Shown in pieces: positions 18,344 through 26,683 of a stretch of DNA of 64,000 nucleotides. How positions within the stretch are numbered: the first letter of the stretch is position 1; every line of letters starts with the position of its first letter. The position numbers and the translations under genes are program-made. The notes below the pieces were generated by a model. The model did not search any database. It was not told the DNA's origin and saw nothing but the letters and a program-made list of their open reading frames with translations. Where the stretch lies: assembly GCA_035604335.1 (NCBI GenBank), contig DATNIT010000284.1:1-64000 (forward strand), read 5' to 3'. The DNA is from DASZHJ01 sp035604335. Its GTDB lineage: Bacteria > Pseudomonadota > Alphaproteobacteria > ATCC43930 > CGMCC-115725.

Positions 18344-18426
18344 CCCTCACCCAGCTTCGGCTAAGCTCGCTTCGCTCGCCAAGCCTCCGCAACCCTCTCC
18401 CCAACGGGGAGAGGGGAGGGTGAGGG
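18344..18426. repeat. REP-like intergenic palindromic element
   Basis: Outer arms CCCTCACCC (18344-18352) and GGGTGAGGG (18418-18426) are perfect inverted repeats. An inner stem of CCCTCTCCCC and GGGGAGAGGG (18393-18402 and 18406-18415) sits on a three-base loop. CTTCGGCTAAGCTCGCTTCGCTCG lies between the left outer arm and the inner stem, here broken into short motifs: CTTCGGCTAAG then CTCGCTTCGCTCG. Elements of this type are scattered between genes in many alphaproteobacterial genomes. Only one copy was seen in this window. Confidence 0.75.
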
Positions 18427-18465
18427 AGTGCTTCTATATGATATGCCGAAAGCGAAGCCGAGCGC

Positions 18466-19296
18466 TCAATTCCCCGGGAGTACCCAGACCTCGGTTTTCG
18501 CGGGTAGCATCGAGCGCTCGAGCGGGAGGGCGGCCACGTCTCTGTAATGGACCGCGTAGCGGTCGCCGACGCGCTTGACGAAGCGATCGAGCACGGCCTG
18601 CCCGAAATAATGCATGGGGAACACCAGCGCGGGATGGATCGCGTCGATGACCTCGATCATGTCGTTCTGACTGAGAGTGAAGGCGCCGTCGATCGGCGTG
18701 AGCAGCACGTCGATCCGGCCGAGCTCGGCGAGGTGCTCGGGGGTCAGCGTGTGGTGCAGGTGCCCGAGATGCGCAATGCAGAGGTCGCCGGTCGCGAAAA
18801 TGAAGATCGAGTTGCCGCCATACTCTGTGCCGCCGTCGCCGGCGCGGATGTTGGTGGGCACGTTGCGGATACGCACGTCGCCGAACTTCACATCGTAGTG
18901 CGGCGGGCCCTCGCCGGTGTCCCAGCCGCGCAGGACCAGCTTGATACCGGGATCGATGTCGTCGGTGTAGTGCATCGTGTGAGCGTGGTTCATGGTGACG
19001 ACATCCGGCGGATCCTTCGGGCGCAGGAAGCCGTTGTAGTCCGTGACGATCGTCACTCCGGCGGGGCTGGTGATCAGAAAGCTGGAATGGCCGAGGAAGC
19101 TGAGCCCGACGATGGGCTCGGTCTCGGCGACGCGCGCGCGGTAGGCCGCGAGCGTGACCGCGGGGCGCGCTTGCGACACCACGTCCGCGCAGGCGCCGGC
19201 GCCCTCGGCGCGCGCCACGCCTAGGAGCGGCACCAGCGCCAGCAGAGCCGCGAAAAGGAGACGGGCACCCCGAGCGAATACAATGTCAGACCGCAT
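18466..19296 (-). CDS. Exported MBL-fold metallo-hydrolase (UlaG-like)
   Basis: A 276-residue metallo-beta-lactamase-fold protein with an N-terminal signal segment (LLFAALLALVPLLGVARA). The fold is of the UlaG / beta-lactamase_2 type: FLGHSSFLI, TDYNGFLRPK, NHAHTMHYTDD (the metal-binding region), AHLGHLHHTLTP, DVLLTPIDG and PMHYFGQA. The usual HxHxDH appears as HAHTMHYTDD, with changed spacing as in related exported members. The substrate is unknown. A good GGGAGAAA Shine-Dalgarno precedes the ATG. Confidence 0.75.
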   Translation of the reverse strand: MRSDIVFARGARLLFAALLALVPLLGVARAEGAGACADVVSQARPAVTLAAYRARVAETEPIVGLSFLGHSSFLITSPAGVTIVTDYNGFLRPKDPPDVVTMNHAHTMHYTDDIDPGIKLVLRGWDTGEGPPHYDVKFGDVRIRNVPTNIRAGDGGTEYGGNSIFIFATGDLCIAHLGHLHHTLTPEHLAELGRIDVLLTPIDGAFTLSQNDMIEVIDAIHPALVFPMHYFGQAVLDRFVKRVGDRYAVHYRDVAALPLERSMLPAKTEVWVLPGN

Positions 19297-19369
19297 GACG
19301 ATTTCTCCCGCGAGCGGCGAGCAGGGGAATTATGCACCGGCGCCGAGCGCGCGCAACGCGCCCGGCGGC

Positions 19370-20296
19370 TTAGTCGGCGCCGGCGGCCGCCGCGAGCACG
19401 GGACGTTGGCTCTGCCGGCGGATGGTCTCGCGATAGAGGATGTAGAGGCCGCTCATCACCACGACGCAGGCGCCGCCGATGAGCACGGGCGTGGGCATGT
19501 CGCCCCAGATCAAGAAGCCGAACCCGATGGACCAGATCATGCTGGTATAGCTGAACGGCGCCAGGATCGCCGCCGGCACCAGCCGGAAGGCCAGGGTCCA
19601 GAGGATCTGGCCGAAGCCGGAGATGAGCCCGATGGACGCGAGGCCGATGGCGCCCTGCCAGGTGAGGCTCACCCAGCCGAACGGCAGGATCAGCACGCTG
19701 AGCCCGACCGCCACCAAGGCTTGATAGGTCACGAGCGTCGCGGGGCGCTCGGTTAGGCTCATCCGCCGGAGCGCGATGGTGACGGAGGCGCCGAGCGCGG
19801 CGTTGGCGAGCGCCAGGATCGAGCCGATCGAGAAGGTGCCGGGGCCCGGCTGCACCATGACCAGCACGCCGATGAAGCCCACGATGACCGCGGCCCAGCG
19901 ATGCCGCCCGACTTTCTCGCCGAGCAGCGGGATCGACAGAACCGTCAGGAACAGCGGCGAGGAAAAGGTCACGGCAACCGCATCGGCGAGCGGCATCAGG
20001 TGATAGGCTATGAAGATAGCGACCATCGAGATGAACTGCAGTGTGCCGCGGCCGACGTGCTCAGCGATCCGGTGGGTGCGGAGCGTCGAAAATCCGCCCT
20101 CGCGCATGACCAGGCCGCACGAGAACACCAGCGCAAAGACGCTGCGGAAGAACACCACCTGCGAGACCGGGTAGACGGCCTCCTGGTACTTCACGAGGGC
20201 GTTCACCACCGAGAAGACCGCGACGGAGAGAATCATGTACAGGATGCCGCGCCGCACTTCCTCGCGGGTCGGCACCGGCATGACGACTTTATCCAT
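19370..20296 (-). CDS. DMT-family transporter, EamA domains
   Basis: A 308-residue inner-membrane protein with ten predicted helices in two EamA repeats. Typical features are FRSVFALVFSCGLV in the first repeat, ADAVAVTFSSPLFLTVLSIPLLGEKVGRHRW at the repeat centre (given here as two motifs: AVAVTFSSPLF and LLGEKVGRHRW), and a second repeat ending YRETIRR. DMT proteins export metabolites such as amino acids or nucleobases; the substrate is not known. It is divergent from the amidase across about 200 bases. Confidence 0.85.
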   Translation of the reverse strand: MDKVVMPVPTREEVRRGILYMILSVAVFSVVNALVKYQEAVYPVSQVVFFRSVFALVFSCGLVMREGGFSTLRTHRIAEHVGRGTLQFISMVAIFIAYHLMPLADAVAVTFSSPLFLTVLSIPLLGEKVGRHRWAAVIVGFIGVLVMVQPGPGTFSIGSILALANAALGASVTIALRRMSLTERPATLVTYQALVAVGLSVLILPFGWVSLTWQGAIGLASIGLISGFGQILWTLAFRLVPAAILAPFSYTSMIWSIGFGFLIWGDMPTPVLIGGACVVVMSGLYILYRETIRRQSQRPVLAAAAGAD

Positions 20297-20498
20297 AAAT
20301 GACCGCTGCAGAACGGATGCCCGACATCCTCCGCCACATCCCGCCGCGCACCCAACGCAAAGCCTGCATTGCTGGTCTGCGGCCGGCCTCCCGCGCGAGT
20401 TAGTGTCATCTTAACGCCGGCGCTTCGATCGCCACAGTCTTGCCAGATTCACCGGTGCAGTGTTTGCTCGGTCCGAGCCGTTTTTGCAGAAGCGAGAT

Positions 20499-21869
20499 AT
20501 GCCGATGACCGCGTCCGCCCCGAGGCCCACGCTTGCCCAACTCGCCGCCGATCTCGCCGCCGGCCGTATCACCAGCCGCGCGCTGGTCGAGGCGGCGCTC
20601 GAGCGCATCGCCGACCCCGCGGGCGAGGGCAAGCGCGCTTTCCTCAAGGTCTATGGCGAGAGCGCCCGCGCGGCAGCCGACGCGCAGGACAAGCTGCGCA
20701 GCGCGGGTTATGTCGCCTCGCCGCTGGCGGGCTTACCGGTCTCGATCAAGGATCTCTTCGACGTCGCCGGGGAGCGCACGCTCGCGGGCTCGAAGGCGCT
20801 CGACGATGCGCCGGCGGCCAAGGCGGATGCGCCCATCGTGGCGCGTCTCAAGGCGGCGGGCGCGGTGCTGATGGGCCGCACGAACATGACCGAGTTCGCC
20901 TTCTCCGGCGTCGGCATCAATCCGCACTACGGCACGCCCGGAAATCCCTGGGACCGCAAGCGCATCCCCGGCGGCTCCTCGTGCGGCGCGCCGATCTCGG
21001 TGGCGGATGGCATGGCGGCCGTCGCGATCGGCACGGATACTGGCGGTTCCGTGCGCATCCCGGCGGCGTTCTGCGGCCTCGCCGGCTTGAAGCCGACGCA
21101 GTTCCGGATCCCGCGGGAGGGCGCCACGCCGCTCTCCACCACGCTCGATTCCATCGGGCCGATCGGCGTGAGCGTCGCGTGCTGCGCGATCACGGACGCG
21201 GTGCTCGCGGGCGAGCCGCCGGCGGTGCCGGCGGCGATCCCCGTCGGCGCGCTCCGGCTCGGTATCCCTCAAACGCTCATGCTCGACGACCTCGATCCGG
21301 AGGTCGCGGCTGCCTTCGAGCGTGCGACGTCTGCGCTCAGCCGCGCGGGTGCGCGCATCGTGGAACTGCCGCTGAAGCCGCTCGGCGACTACGCTGCGAT
21401 CAACGCGAAGGGCGGCTTCTCGCCCTGCGAGGCCTATGCCTGGCATGAGCCGCTCTTGAAGCGGCGCGGCGGAGATTACGACCCGCGCGTGCGCGTGCGC
21501 ATCGAGCGCGGCCGCGAGATGACCGCGGTGGATTACGTTCGCCTTCTCGAGCAGCGCGCCGATCTCATCGCGCGCACCGCCCGCGAGGCGGCCCACGTCG
21601 ACGCGCTGATCGTGCCGACCCTGCCGCTGGTGGCGCCGCCGATCGCAGCCTTCGCCAAGGACGAGGATTTCTGGCGCCTCAATGGGCGCATTCTCCGCAA
21701 CACCGCGCCGATCAACTTCCTCGATCGCTGCGCGATCACCCTTCCGATCGCTCCGCACGGCGAGGCGCCGGTGGGGCTGACTGTGGTCGGCAGCCACGGC
21801 GAGGATCGGCTGCTGCTCGCGATGGCGCTCGGCATCGAGGCGCTGGTCGAGCGGGAGTGCCGGCGCTAA
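20499..21869 (+). CDS. Amidase signature family protein
   Basis: A 456-residue amidase with the complete Ser-cisSer-Lys triad: Lys84 in PVSIKDLFD, cis-Ser160 in GGSSCG, and nucleophile Ser184 in TDTGGSVRIPA. The spacing between them matches characterised members. One Gly of the usual GGSSGG is Cys. No neighbouring gatB or gatC is present and the length fits a free-standing amidase rather than GatA. The substrate (amide, peptide amide or aryl amide) is unknown. The ATG followed by a second ATG two codons on was chosen; a TTG/GTG start further upstream is possible. Confidence 0.85.
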   Translation: MPMTASAPRPTLAQLAADLAAGRITSRALVEAALERIADPAGEGKRAFLKVYGESARAAADAQDKLRSAGYVASPLAGLPVSIKDLFDVAGERTLAGSKALDDAPAAKADAPIVARLKAAGAVLMGRTNMTEFAFSGVGINPHYGTPGNPWDRKRIPGGSSCGAPISVADGMAAVAIGTDTGGSVRIPAAFCGLAGLKPTQFRIPREGATPLSTTLDSIGPIGVSVACCAITDAVLAGEPPAVPAAIPVGALRLGIPQTLMLDDLDPEVAAAFERATSALSRAGARIVELPLKPLGDYAAINAKGGFSPCEAYAWHEPLLKRRGGDYDPRVRVRIERGREMTAVDYVRLLEQRADLIARTAREAAHVDALIVPTLPLVAPPIAAFAKDEDFWRLNGRILRNTAPINFLDRCAITLPIAPHGEAPVGLTVVGSHGEDRLLLAMALGIEALVERECRR

Positions 21870-21890
21870 CTCCCACTTGGGGAGGATGGC

Positions 21891-22508
21891 ATGCGATCGC
21901 GCGGGCCCGGTTTTCGGTGGCTCTGGTTGGCGGCGGCGCTGCCGCTGATCGCCGGTTGCGCCGAGCGTCCCCGCTATCCGCTGCTGTCGCCGATTGCGCA
22001 GGCCCAGAGCTACGGCTACGGCGAGACCGCCAAGGGTCCGGAGCGGTACACCGTGACCTACCGCACGCCCGTGCAGACGTCGTCGGGCCCGCCCACGGCG
22101 CAGGATCGGGAGGCCGAGGCCCTGCGCGCGCAAGCCCTCGACTTCGCGCTCTGGCGCGCCGCGCAGATCGCGGAGGCCTCGGGGTATGAAGGGTTTCGCG
22201 TCTCGGATAAACGAACCGACCTCGATACCCTGCCCGAGCCCGCTTACTACGATCGGGATTTCTATGGGCCGTGGGGCGGCGCCGGCGTGGACACGTTCGG
22301 GTACAATCGGAGCATGGGCGTCGGAGTGGGCGCGGGGCTCGGCTATACGCCGCGTCCGCCGAGCCTTTATGTCTATCGGCGCGCGCGAGCGAGCGTCGAG
22401 ATCGAGCTTACTCATGCCTTGGTGCCGGGCGAGTACCGGGCCGCGGATGTGCTGGCGCAGGCCCAGCGAGCCTATCCGACCGCCGCCCAGACGCGGCCGC
22501 AAAGCTGA
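21891..22508 (+). CDS. CC0125/CC1285-family lipoprotein
   Basis: A 205-residue predicted outer-membrane or periplasmic lipoprotein. The signal peptide ends in a lipobox LIAGC (Cys24). The mature part has the family pattern KGPERYTVTYR, DFALWRAAQIAEASGYEGF and a C-terminal ALVPGEYRAADVL. A Tyr/Gly-rich middle (GPWGGAGVDTFGYNRSMGVG) follows. The family is widespread in Alphaproteobacteria and has no established function. It starts 21 bases after the amidase stop. Confidence 0.75.
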   Translation: MRSRGPGFRWLWLAAALPLIAGCAERPRYPLLSPIAQAQSYGYGETAKGPERYTVTYRTPVQTSSGPPTAQDREAEALRAQALDFALWRAAQIAEASGYEGFRVSDKRTDLDTLPEPAYYDRDFYGPWGGAGVDTFGYNRSMGVGVGAGLGYTPRPPSLYVYRRARASVEIELTHALVPGEYRAADVLAQAQRAYPTAAQTRPQS

Positions 22509-22515
22509 AGCCGCG

Positions 22516-22878
22516 TCAACGGCGGTAGCTCTCGATCTCGACCGGCCGCATCGCGGGCAGGCATTTCTGGAGGGTGCGCAGGACGTCGGCGATGGTGGGG
22601 CCGCTCGCCACGCGCTGCGGGCCGCTCAGCACCGCGAAGTCGCCATGCCGGCTGGTACCCGGTGCGAACTTCACCACGGTGTAGAGCGGGCGCTCCTGGG
22701 TATGGCGGAAGACCGAGAACAGCGCCGCGCTCTCGCGCTGGTCGATCGCGTAGTCGCGCCACTCGCCCCGCATGACTTGGCGGCTGTAGAGAGACAGGAG
22801 CTGGTTGAGCTCGGTGCGGCTGAAAAAGACGGCCTTGGCCTTGCGGCGGTAGTCGTTGAGGCGGTGGAACGTCGCCAT
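22516..22878 (-). CDS. DUF2794 domain protein
   Basis: A 120-residue cytoplasmic protein matching the alphaproteobacterial DUF2794 pattern: VFFSRTELNQLLSLYSRQV, GEWRDYAIDQRESAALFSVFRHT (two motifs: GEWRDYAID and AALFSVFRHT), then a short C-terminal TIADVLRTLQKCL. The start is put at the ATG before ATFHRLNDY, with AGGGGCGGG upstream; a start 12 codons earlier is also open. Function unknown. It converges on the lipoprotein gene with seven bases between them. Confidence 0.75.
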   Translation of the reverse strand: MATFHRLNDYRRKAKAVFFSRTELNQLLSLYSRQVMRGEWRDYAIDQRESAALFSVFRHTQERPLYTVVKFAPGTSRHGDFAVLSGPQRVASGPTIADVLRTLQKCLPAMRPVEIESYRR

Positions 22879-22971
22879 CCTCCACCCGCCCCTAAGGACT
22901 TGTCTCTTCTGCATCCATAAACCGAAGTCTTCCCGATTTCGCGGGGCTCGTCCAGTCCCTCGGCCCCCTGT

Positions 22972-23000
22972 TTGCCTCGCCGGAGGCGAGCCGCTATGGT
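22972..23000 (+). promoter_or_regulatory. Sigma70-type promoter for the yfgM-bamB-der group, with hairpin in the spacer
   Basis: TTGCCT and TATGGT are separated by exactly 17 bases, 28 bases upstream of the GTG start of the yfgM-like gene. CTCGCC-GGA-GGCGAG, a perfect six-base inverted repeat overlapping the -35 edge and the spacer, could be an operator or chance. Confidence 0.55.
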
Positions 23001-23027
23001 AGCGGCCGTTTTGGTTTGGGGTTGCGC

Positions 23028-23672
23028 GTGAGCGATATCTTTCAAGAAGTTGATGAAGATCTACGCCATGACAAATGGCTGCAGCTTTGGAAGCAGTACC
23101 AGAACTATGTCATCGGTCTCGCCGCGCTGATCGTCATCGCGACCGCGGCGGTCACCTACTGGCGGCATTACGATCAGCAGCAGCGCGAAACCGAGGGCCT
23201 GCGCAACGCCATGGCGCTCGATGATGCGCGCGGCGGTAAATTCACCGAGGCGGCGGATGCCCTGGATGCCATGGCGCGGAGCGCGCATGTCGGGCGCGCC
23301 ACCGTCGCGCGCTTCGAGGCGGCGGCGCTGCGCATGCGCGCGGGCAACGAGGCGGCGGGGATCGCCGCCTATGATGCGATCGCCAAGGACGGCGCCATCG
23401 ATCCGATCTATCGCGATCTCGCGACCGTCCTATGGAGCCTGCATGCGGTCGACACGGTCGACCCGCAAGCAGTCATCGATCGCTTGGCTCCCGTGACGAG
23501 CAAGGACAATCCCTGGCATGCCTCGGCGATCGAGGTGACGGCGGTCGTTCACCTGAAGGCCGGCGACCGCGCCGCCGCGCGCGCGGATTATCAAAAACTC
23601 GCCGACGACCTGGCGGCGCCGAGAGGCTTGCGCGCGCGCGCCGCGCAGATGCTGGCGGCGTTGGAATCTTGA
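23028..23672 (+). CDS. YfgM-like membrane-anchored TPR protein
   Basis: A 214-residue protein with a short cytoplasmic N-terminus, one transmembrane helix at about residues 28-47 (YVIGLAALIVIATAAVTYW) and a periplasmic helical tetratricopeptide-like domain (TPR_21 type). The GTG start gives the family N-terminus SDIFQEVDEDLRHDKW; an upstream TTG adds four residues. E. coli YfgM is a periplasmic chaperone-network protein attached to SecYEG, encoded just upstream of bamB and der, the same order as here. Confidence 0.8.
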   Translation: MSDIFQEVDEDLRHDKWLQLWKQYQNYVIGLAALIVIATAAVTYWRHYDQQQRETEGLRNAMALDDARGGKFTEAADALDAMARSAHVGRATVARFEAAALRMRAGNEAAGIAAYDAIAKDGAIDPIYRDLATVLWSLHAVDTVDPQAVIDRLAPVTSKDNPWHASAIEVTAVVHLKAGDRAAARADYQKLADDLAAPRGLRARAAQMLAALES

Positions 23673-23688
23673 GTTGGGATTTGTGGGA

Positions 23689-25026
23689 ATGACGAAGTGG
23701 TTTCCGGTGGCGATGGCCATGATCGCGCTCGGTCTGGCGGGCTGCGACATAGCCGACATGGTGGACTCGGTGCTGCCGACCGCGCCCAAGCCGCCGCTTC
23801 CGGGCAAGCGGGTGTCGGTGCTCAATCTCGAGCAGCAGATCCAGCCGGATCCGTCGATCCAAGAAGTCGCCGTGCGCTTGCCGCAACCCGTCGTGAATCG
23901 CGATTGGCCGGAAGCCGGCGGCTATCCGACCCACGCCATGTATCACTTGGCGCTCGGCGACCCCGTGCGCCAGGCGTGGTCGCGCAGCTTCGGCGAGGGG
24001 AATTCCCGCTCCGGCCAGGTGCTGGCGGCGCCCGTCATCGAGAACGGCCGCATCGTAACCATGGATGCGGAATCCGTGGTGACCGCCTTCGACGCCGGCA
24101 ACGGCCGCCGGCTCTGGAGGTTCAATACCCAGCCCAAGAAGACGGATACCACGACTTTCGGCGGCGGCGTTGCGGCGCTCGGCAACCGCGTCTACGTCAC
24201 CACCGGCTACGCGGAGATCCTGGCGCTCGACGCCAAGACGGGCAGACAGCTGTGGCGACGCCCCGTGCCGGGTCCGCTGCACGCGGCCCCAACCGTCGCG
24301 GATGGCCGCGTGTTCGCGGTCACGGTCGACAATCAGCTCGAGGTCCTGGCGGCCGACGATGGCCGCGTCCTCTGGACGCACAACGGCCTGCCGGAGACCG
24401 CGGGATTGCTGGGCGGCTCGAGCCCGGCGGTAGAGGGCGATATCGTGGTGGTCGCCTATTCCTCCGGCGAGATCTTCGCGCTGCGGGTGGAGAACGGGCG
24501 GCCGCTCTGGACCGACAATCTCGCCAGCGCGCGCAGCCTCGACGCGCTGACCTCTCTTGCCGATATCCGCGGACGGCCGGTGATCGATCACGGGCTGGTG
24601 TTCGCCATCAGCCACAGCGGCCGCATGGTGGCGATCGATCTCCGCACCGGCGACCGCGTCTGGGAGCAGGACCTGGGCGGATCCTATACGCCGTGGATTG
24701 CGGGAGATTACGTCTACGTCCTGACCAACGACGATTCGCTTGTGTGCCTCACGCGGCACGAGGGCAAGATCAAGTGGGTGCTCGATCTCCCGCGCTACGA
24801 GAACGAGGAGAAGAAGAAGGATCCGCTGGATTGGTCGGGGCCGGTGCTCGCGAGCGACCGGCTGATCGTCGTGGCCTCCAATGGAGATGCCCTCTCGATC
24901 TCGCCCTATACGGGCAAGCCGCTCGGGCGGATCGTGTTCTCCGACGGCAGCTACGTGGCGCCGGTGCTCGCGAACAAGACGCTCTATATCGTCACCCAGG
25001 GCGCTGACCTCATCGCCTACCGCTAG
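23689..25026 (+). CDS. bamB: Outer membrane assembly lipoprotein BamB
   Basis: A 445-residue lipoprotein. The signal peptide ends in LGLAGC. The mature part is an eight-bladed PQQ-type beta-propeller with repeated G-[RK]-x-L-W motifs: GNGRRLWRF, GRQLWRRPV, DGRVLWTHNG, NGRPLWTDN, GDRVWEQDL and GKIKWVLDL. BamB supports BamA in outer-membrane protein assembly. Position between the yfgM-like gene and der confirms the call. It is longer than E. coli BamB (392), mostly in the N-terminal linker after the lipid anchor. Confidence 0.9.
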   Translation: MTKWFPVAMAMIALGLAGCDIADMVDSVLPTAPKPPLPGKRVSVLNLEQQIQPDPSIQEVAVRLPQPVVNRDWPEAGGYPTHAMYHLALGDPVRQAWSRSFGEGNSRSGQVLAAPVIENGRIVTMDAESVVTAFDAGNGRRLWRFNTQPKKTDTTTFGGGVAALGNRVYVTTGYAEILALDAKTGRQLWRRPVPGPLHAAPTVADGRVFAVTVDNQLEVLAADDGRVLWTHNGLPETAGLLGGSSPAVEGDIVVVAYSSGEIFALRVENGRPLWTDNLASARSLDALTSLADIRGRPVIDHGLVFAISHSGRMVAIDLRTGDRVWEQDLGGSYTPWIAGDYVYVLTNDDSLVCLTRHEGKIKWVLDLPRYENEEKKKDPLDWSGPVLASDRLIVVASNGDALSISPYTGKPLGRIVFSDGSYVAPVLANKTLYIVTQGADLIAYR

Positions 25027-25056
25027 CGCGGCCGCGATGCTGGCCGGGGGCGTGTC

Positions 25057-26406
25057 ATGACCGCAACGGTCGCCATCGTCGGCCGCCCGAATGTCGGCAA
25101 GTCGACCCTGTTCAACCGCTTGACGCAACGGCGGCTGGCGTTGGTCGACGATACGCCGGGCGTCACGCGCGACTGGCGCGAGGGCGAGGCGCGGCTCGGC
25201 GACCTGCGTTTCCGCGTGCTCGACACCGCGGGCCTGGAAGAGGCCGAGCGCGACAGCCTCTCCGCGCGCATGAGCGAGCAAACCGAGCACTCGCTCGGCC
25301 AGGCCGACATCGTGCTGCTTCTCGTCGACGCGCGCGCGGGCATCACGCCGGTCGATCGGCATTTCGCCGAGCGACTGCGCCGGCGCGGCCTCCCGACCCT
25401 GCTGGTCGCCAACAAGACCGAGAGCCGGGCGGGCGACGCCGGGTTGCTCGATGCTTACGCGCTGGGCCTGGGCGAGCCGATCGCGATCTCGGCGGAGCAT
25501 GGCGAGGGTATGGCCGAGCTCTACGACGCCATCCGACCGCTGATCGAGAGCTCGCCCGAGCCCACCGAGGAGGCGCCGGCGGTAGAAGCGCCGAAGCCGC
25601 TGCAGCTTGCCGTGGTGGGGCGGCCGAACGTCGGCAAATCAACCCTGGTCAATCGCCTCCTCGGCGAGGAGCGGCTGCTGACGGGGCCCGAGGCCGGCAT
25701 CACCCGGGACGCGATCACGGTCGAGTGGCGCTGGCACGGCAAGCCGGTGCGGCTCATCGATACCGCGGGCCTTCGCCGCAAAGCCAAGGTCGAGGGCAAG
25801 CTCGAGAAGCTCTCGGTCGCCGACACGCTGCGCGCGATCCGCTTCGCCGAGGTGGTGGTCCTCGTGCTCGACGCCGAGCAGATGCTGGAGCGCCAGGATC
25901 TCACCATCGCCCGCCTGGTCGAGGAGGAGGGGCGCGCCCTCGTGCTCGCGGTCAACAAGTGGGACCTGGTGACCGACAAGCCGAAGGCGCTGGAGCGGTT
26001 GCGGTACCGGCTCGAGGTTTCGCTGCCGCAGCTGCAGGGCGTCGCCGCGGTGACGCTCTCCGCCAAGACCGGCCGCGGGCTCGAGAAGCTGATGCCGGCG
26101 GCGTTCGCGGCTCATGCCGCGTGGAATCGCCGGATCGCCACGCCGGCGCTCAACCGCTGGCTCGAGGCGGCGCAGGCGCGGCACCCGCCGCCGCTGGTCT
26201 CGGGGCGCCGGCTGCGCCTGCGCTATATGACCCAAGCGAACATCCGTCCGCCCACCTTCGCGCTCTTCGCCTCCAAACCCGGCGACTTGCCGGAGTCCTA
26301 CCGCGGCTACCTCGTGAAGCTCCTGCGCGAGGACTTCGACCTGCCGGGCGTGCCCATCCGCATGATGCTGAGGAAGGGCAAGAATCCGTACGCCGGAAAG
26401 GACTGA
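25057..26406 (+). CDS. der: Ribosome-assembly GTPase Der (EngA)
   Basis: A 449-residue protein with two tandem Era-like GTPase domains. G1 motifs are GRPNVGKST near residues 9-17 and again from about 188; G3 DTAGL occurs in both; G4 is NKTE in the first and NKWD in the second. A C-terminal KH-like domain follows (TPALNRWLEAAQ to RMMLRKGKNPYAGKD). Der is essential for 50S subunit maturation. It follows bamB after 30 bases. Confidence 0.95.
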   Translation: MTATVAIVGRPNVGKSTLFNRLTQRRLALVDDTPGVTRDWREGEARLGDLRFRVLDTAGLEEAERDSLSARMSEQTEHSLGQADIVLLLVDARAGITPVDRHFAERLRRRGLPTLLVANKTESRAGDAGLLDAYALGLGEPIAISAEHGEGMAELYDAIRPLIESSPEPTEEAPAVEAPKPLQLAVVGRPNVGKSTLVNRLLGEERLLTGPEAGITRDAITVEWRWHGKPVRLIDTAGLRRKAKVEGKLEKLSVADTLRAIRFAEVVVLVLDAEQMLERQDLTIARLVEEEGRALVLAVNKWDLVTDKPKALERLRYRLEVSLPQLQGVAAVTLSAKTGRGLEKLMPAAFAAHAAWNRRIATPALNRWLEAAQARHPPPLVSGRRLRLRYMTQANIRPPTFALFASKPGDLPESYRGYLVKLLREDFDLPGVPIRMMLRKGKNPYAGKD

Positions 26407-26413
26407 GCGCGGC

Positions 26414-26635
26414 TCAGCTCCGACGCCGGTCCATGAAGATGAGCGCGGCGCCCGCGAGCACGGCCACGATGCCGGCATAGGTCGGGATGGGGTAGTTGGT
26501 CTCGGTCGTCTGTGTCGCCGTCACCGGGCCAATCTTGGCGACCTCCTCGGTATGACGAACCGGGATCTCGCGGACGACCAGCCCGGCGATTCCCAGTACG
26601 ATGAGCACCACGCCCAGGATGGCTAACGGTCGCAT
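26414..26635 (-). CDS. Small two-helix membrane protein
   Basis: A 73-residue protein with two transmembrane helices (LAILGVVLIVLGIAGLVV and GIVAVLAGAALIFM) flanking a polar stretch with HTEEVAKIGPV and ending in DRRRS. It resembles the short DUF3185-like proteins found in many bacteria, without known function. ATATCTCC upstream on the coding strand reads as the Shine-Dalgarno GGAGAT. Confidence 0.65.
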   Translation of the reverse strand: MRPLAILGVVLIVLGIAGLVVREIPVRHTEEVAKIGPVTATQTTETNYPIPTYAGIVAVLAGAALIFMDRRRS

Positions 26636-26683
26636 CGGATATCTCCTGTTTTGAAATGCAAGTTGAGAAGCTGCGAGTGCGGA

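Noticed and set aside
20733..22502. 589-codon minus-strand frame
   Set aside because: It is antisense to the amidase and the lipoprotein and resembles other GC-driven shadows.
23473..25500. 675-codon minus-strand open frame
   Set aside because: It is antisense to bamB and der, with no family pattern.
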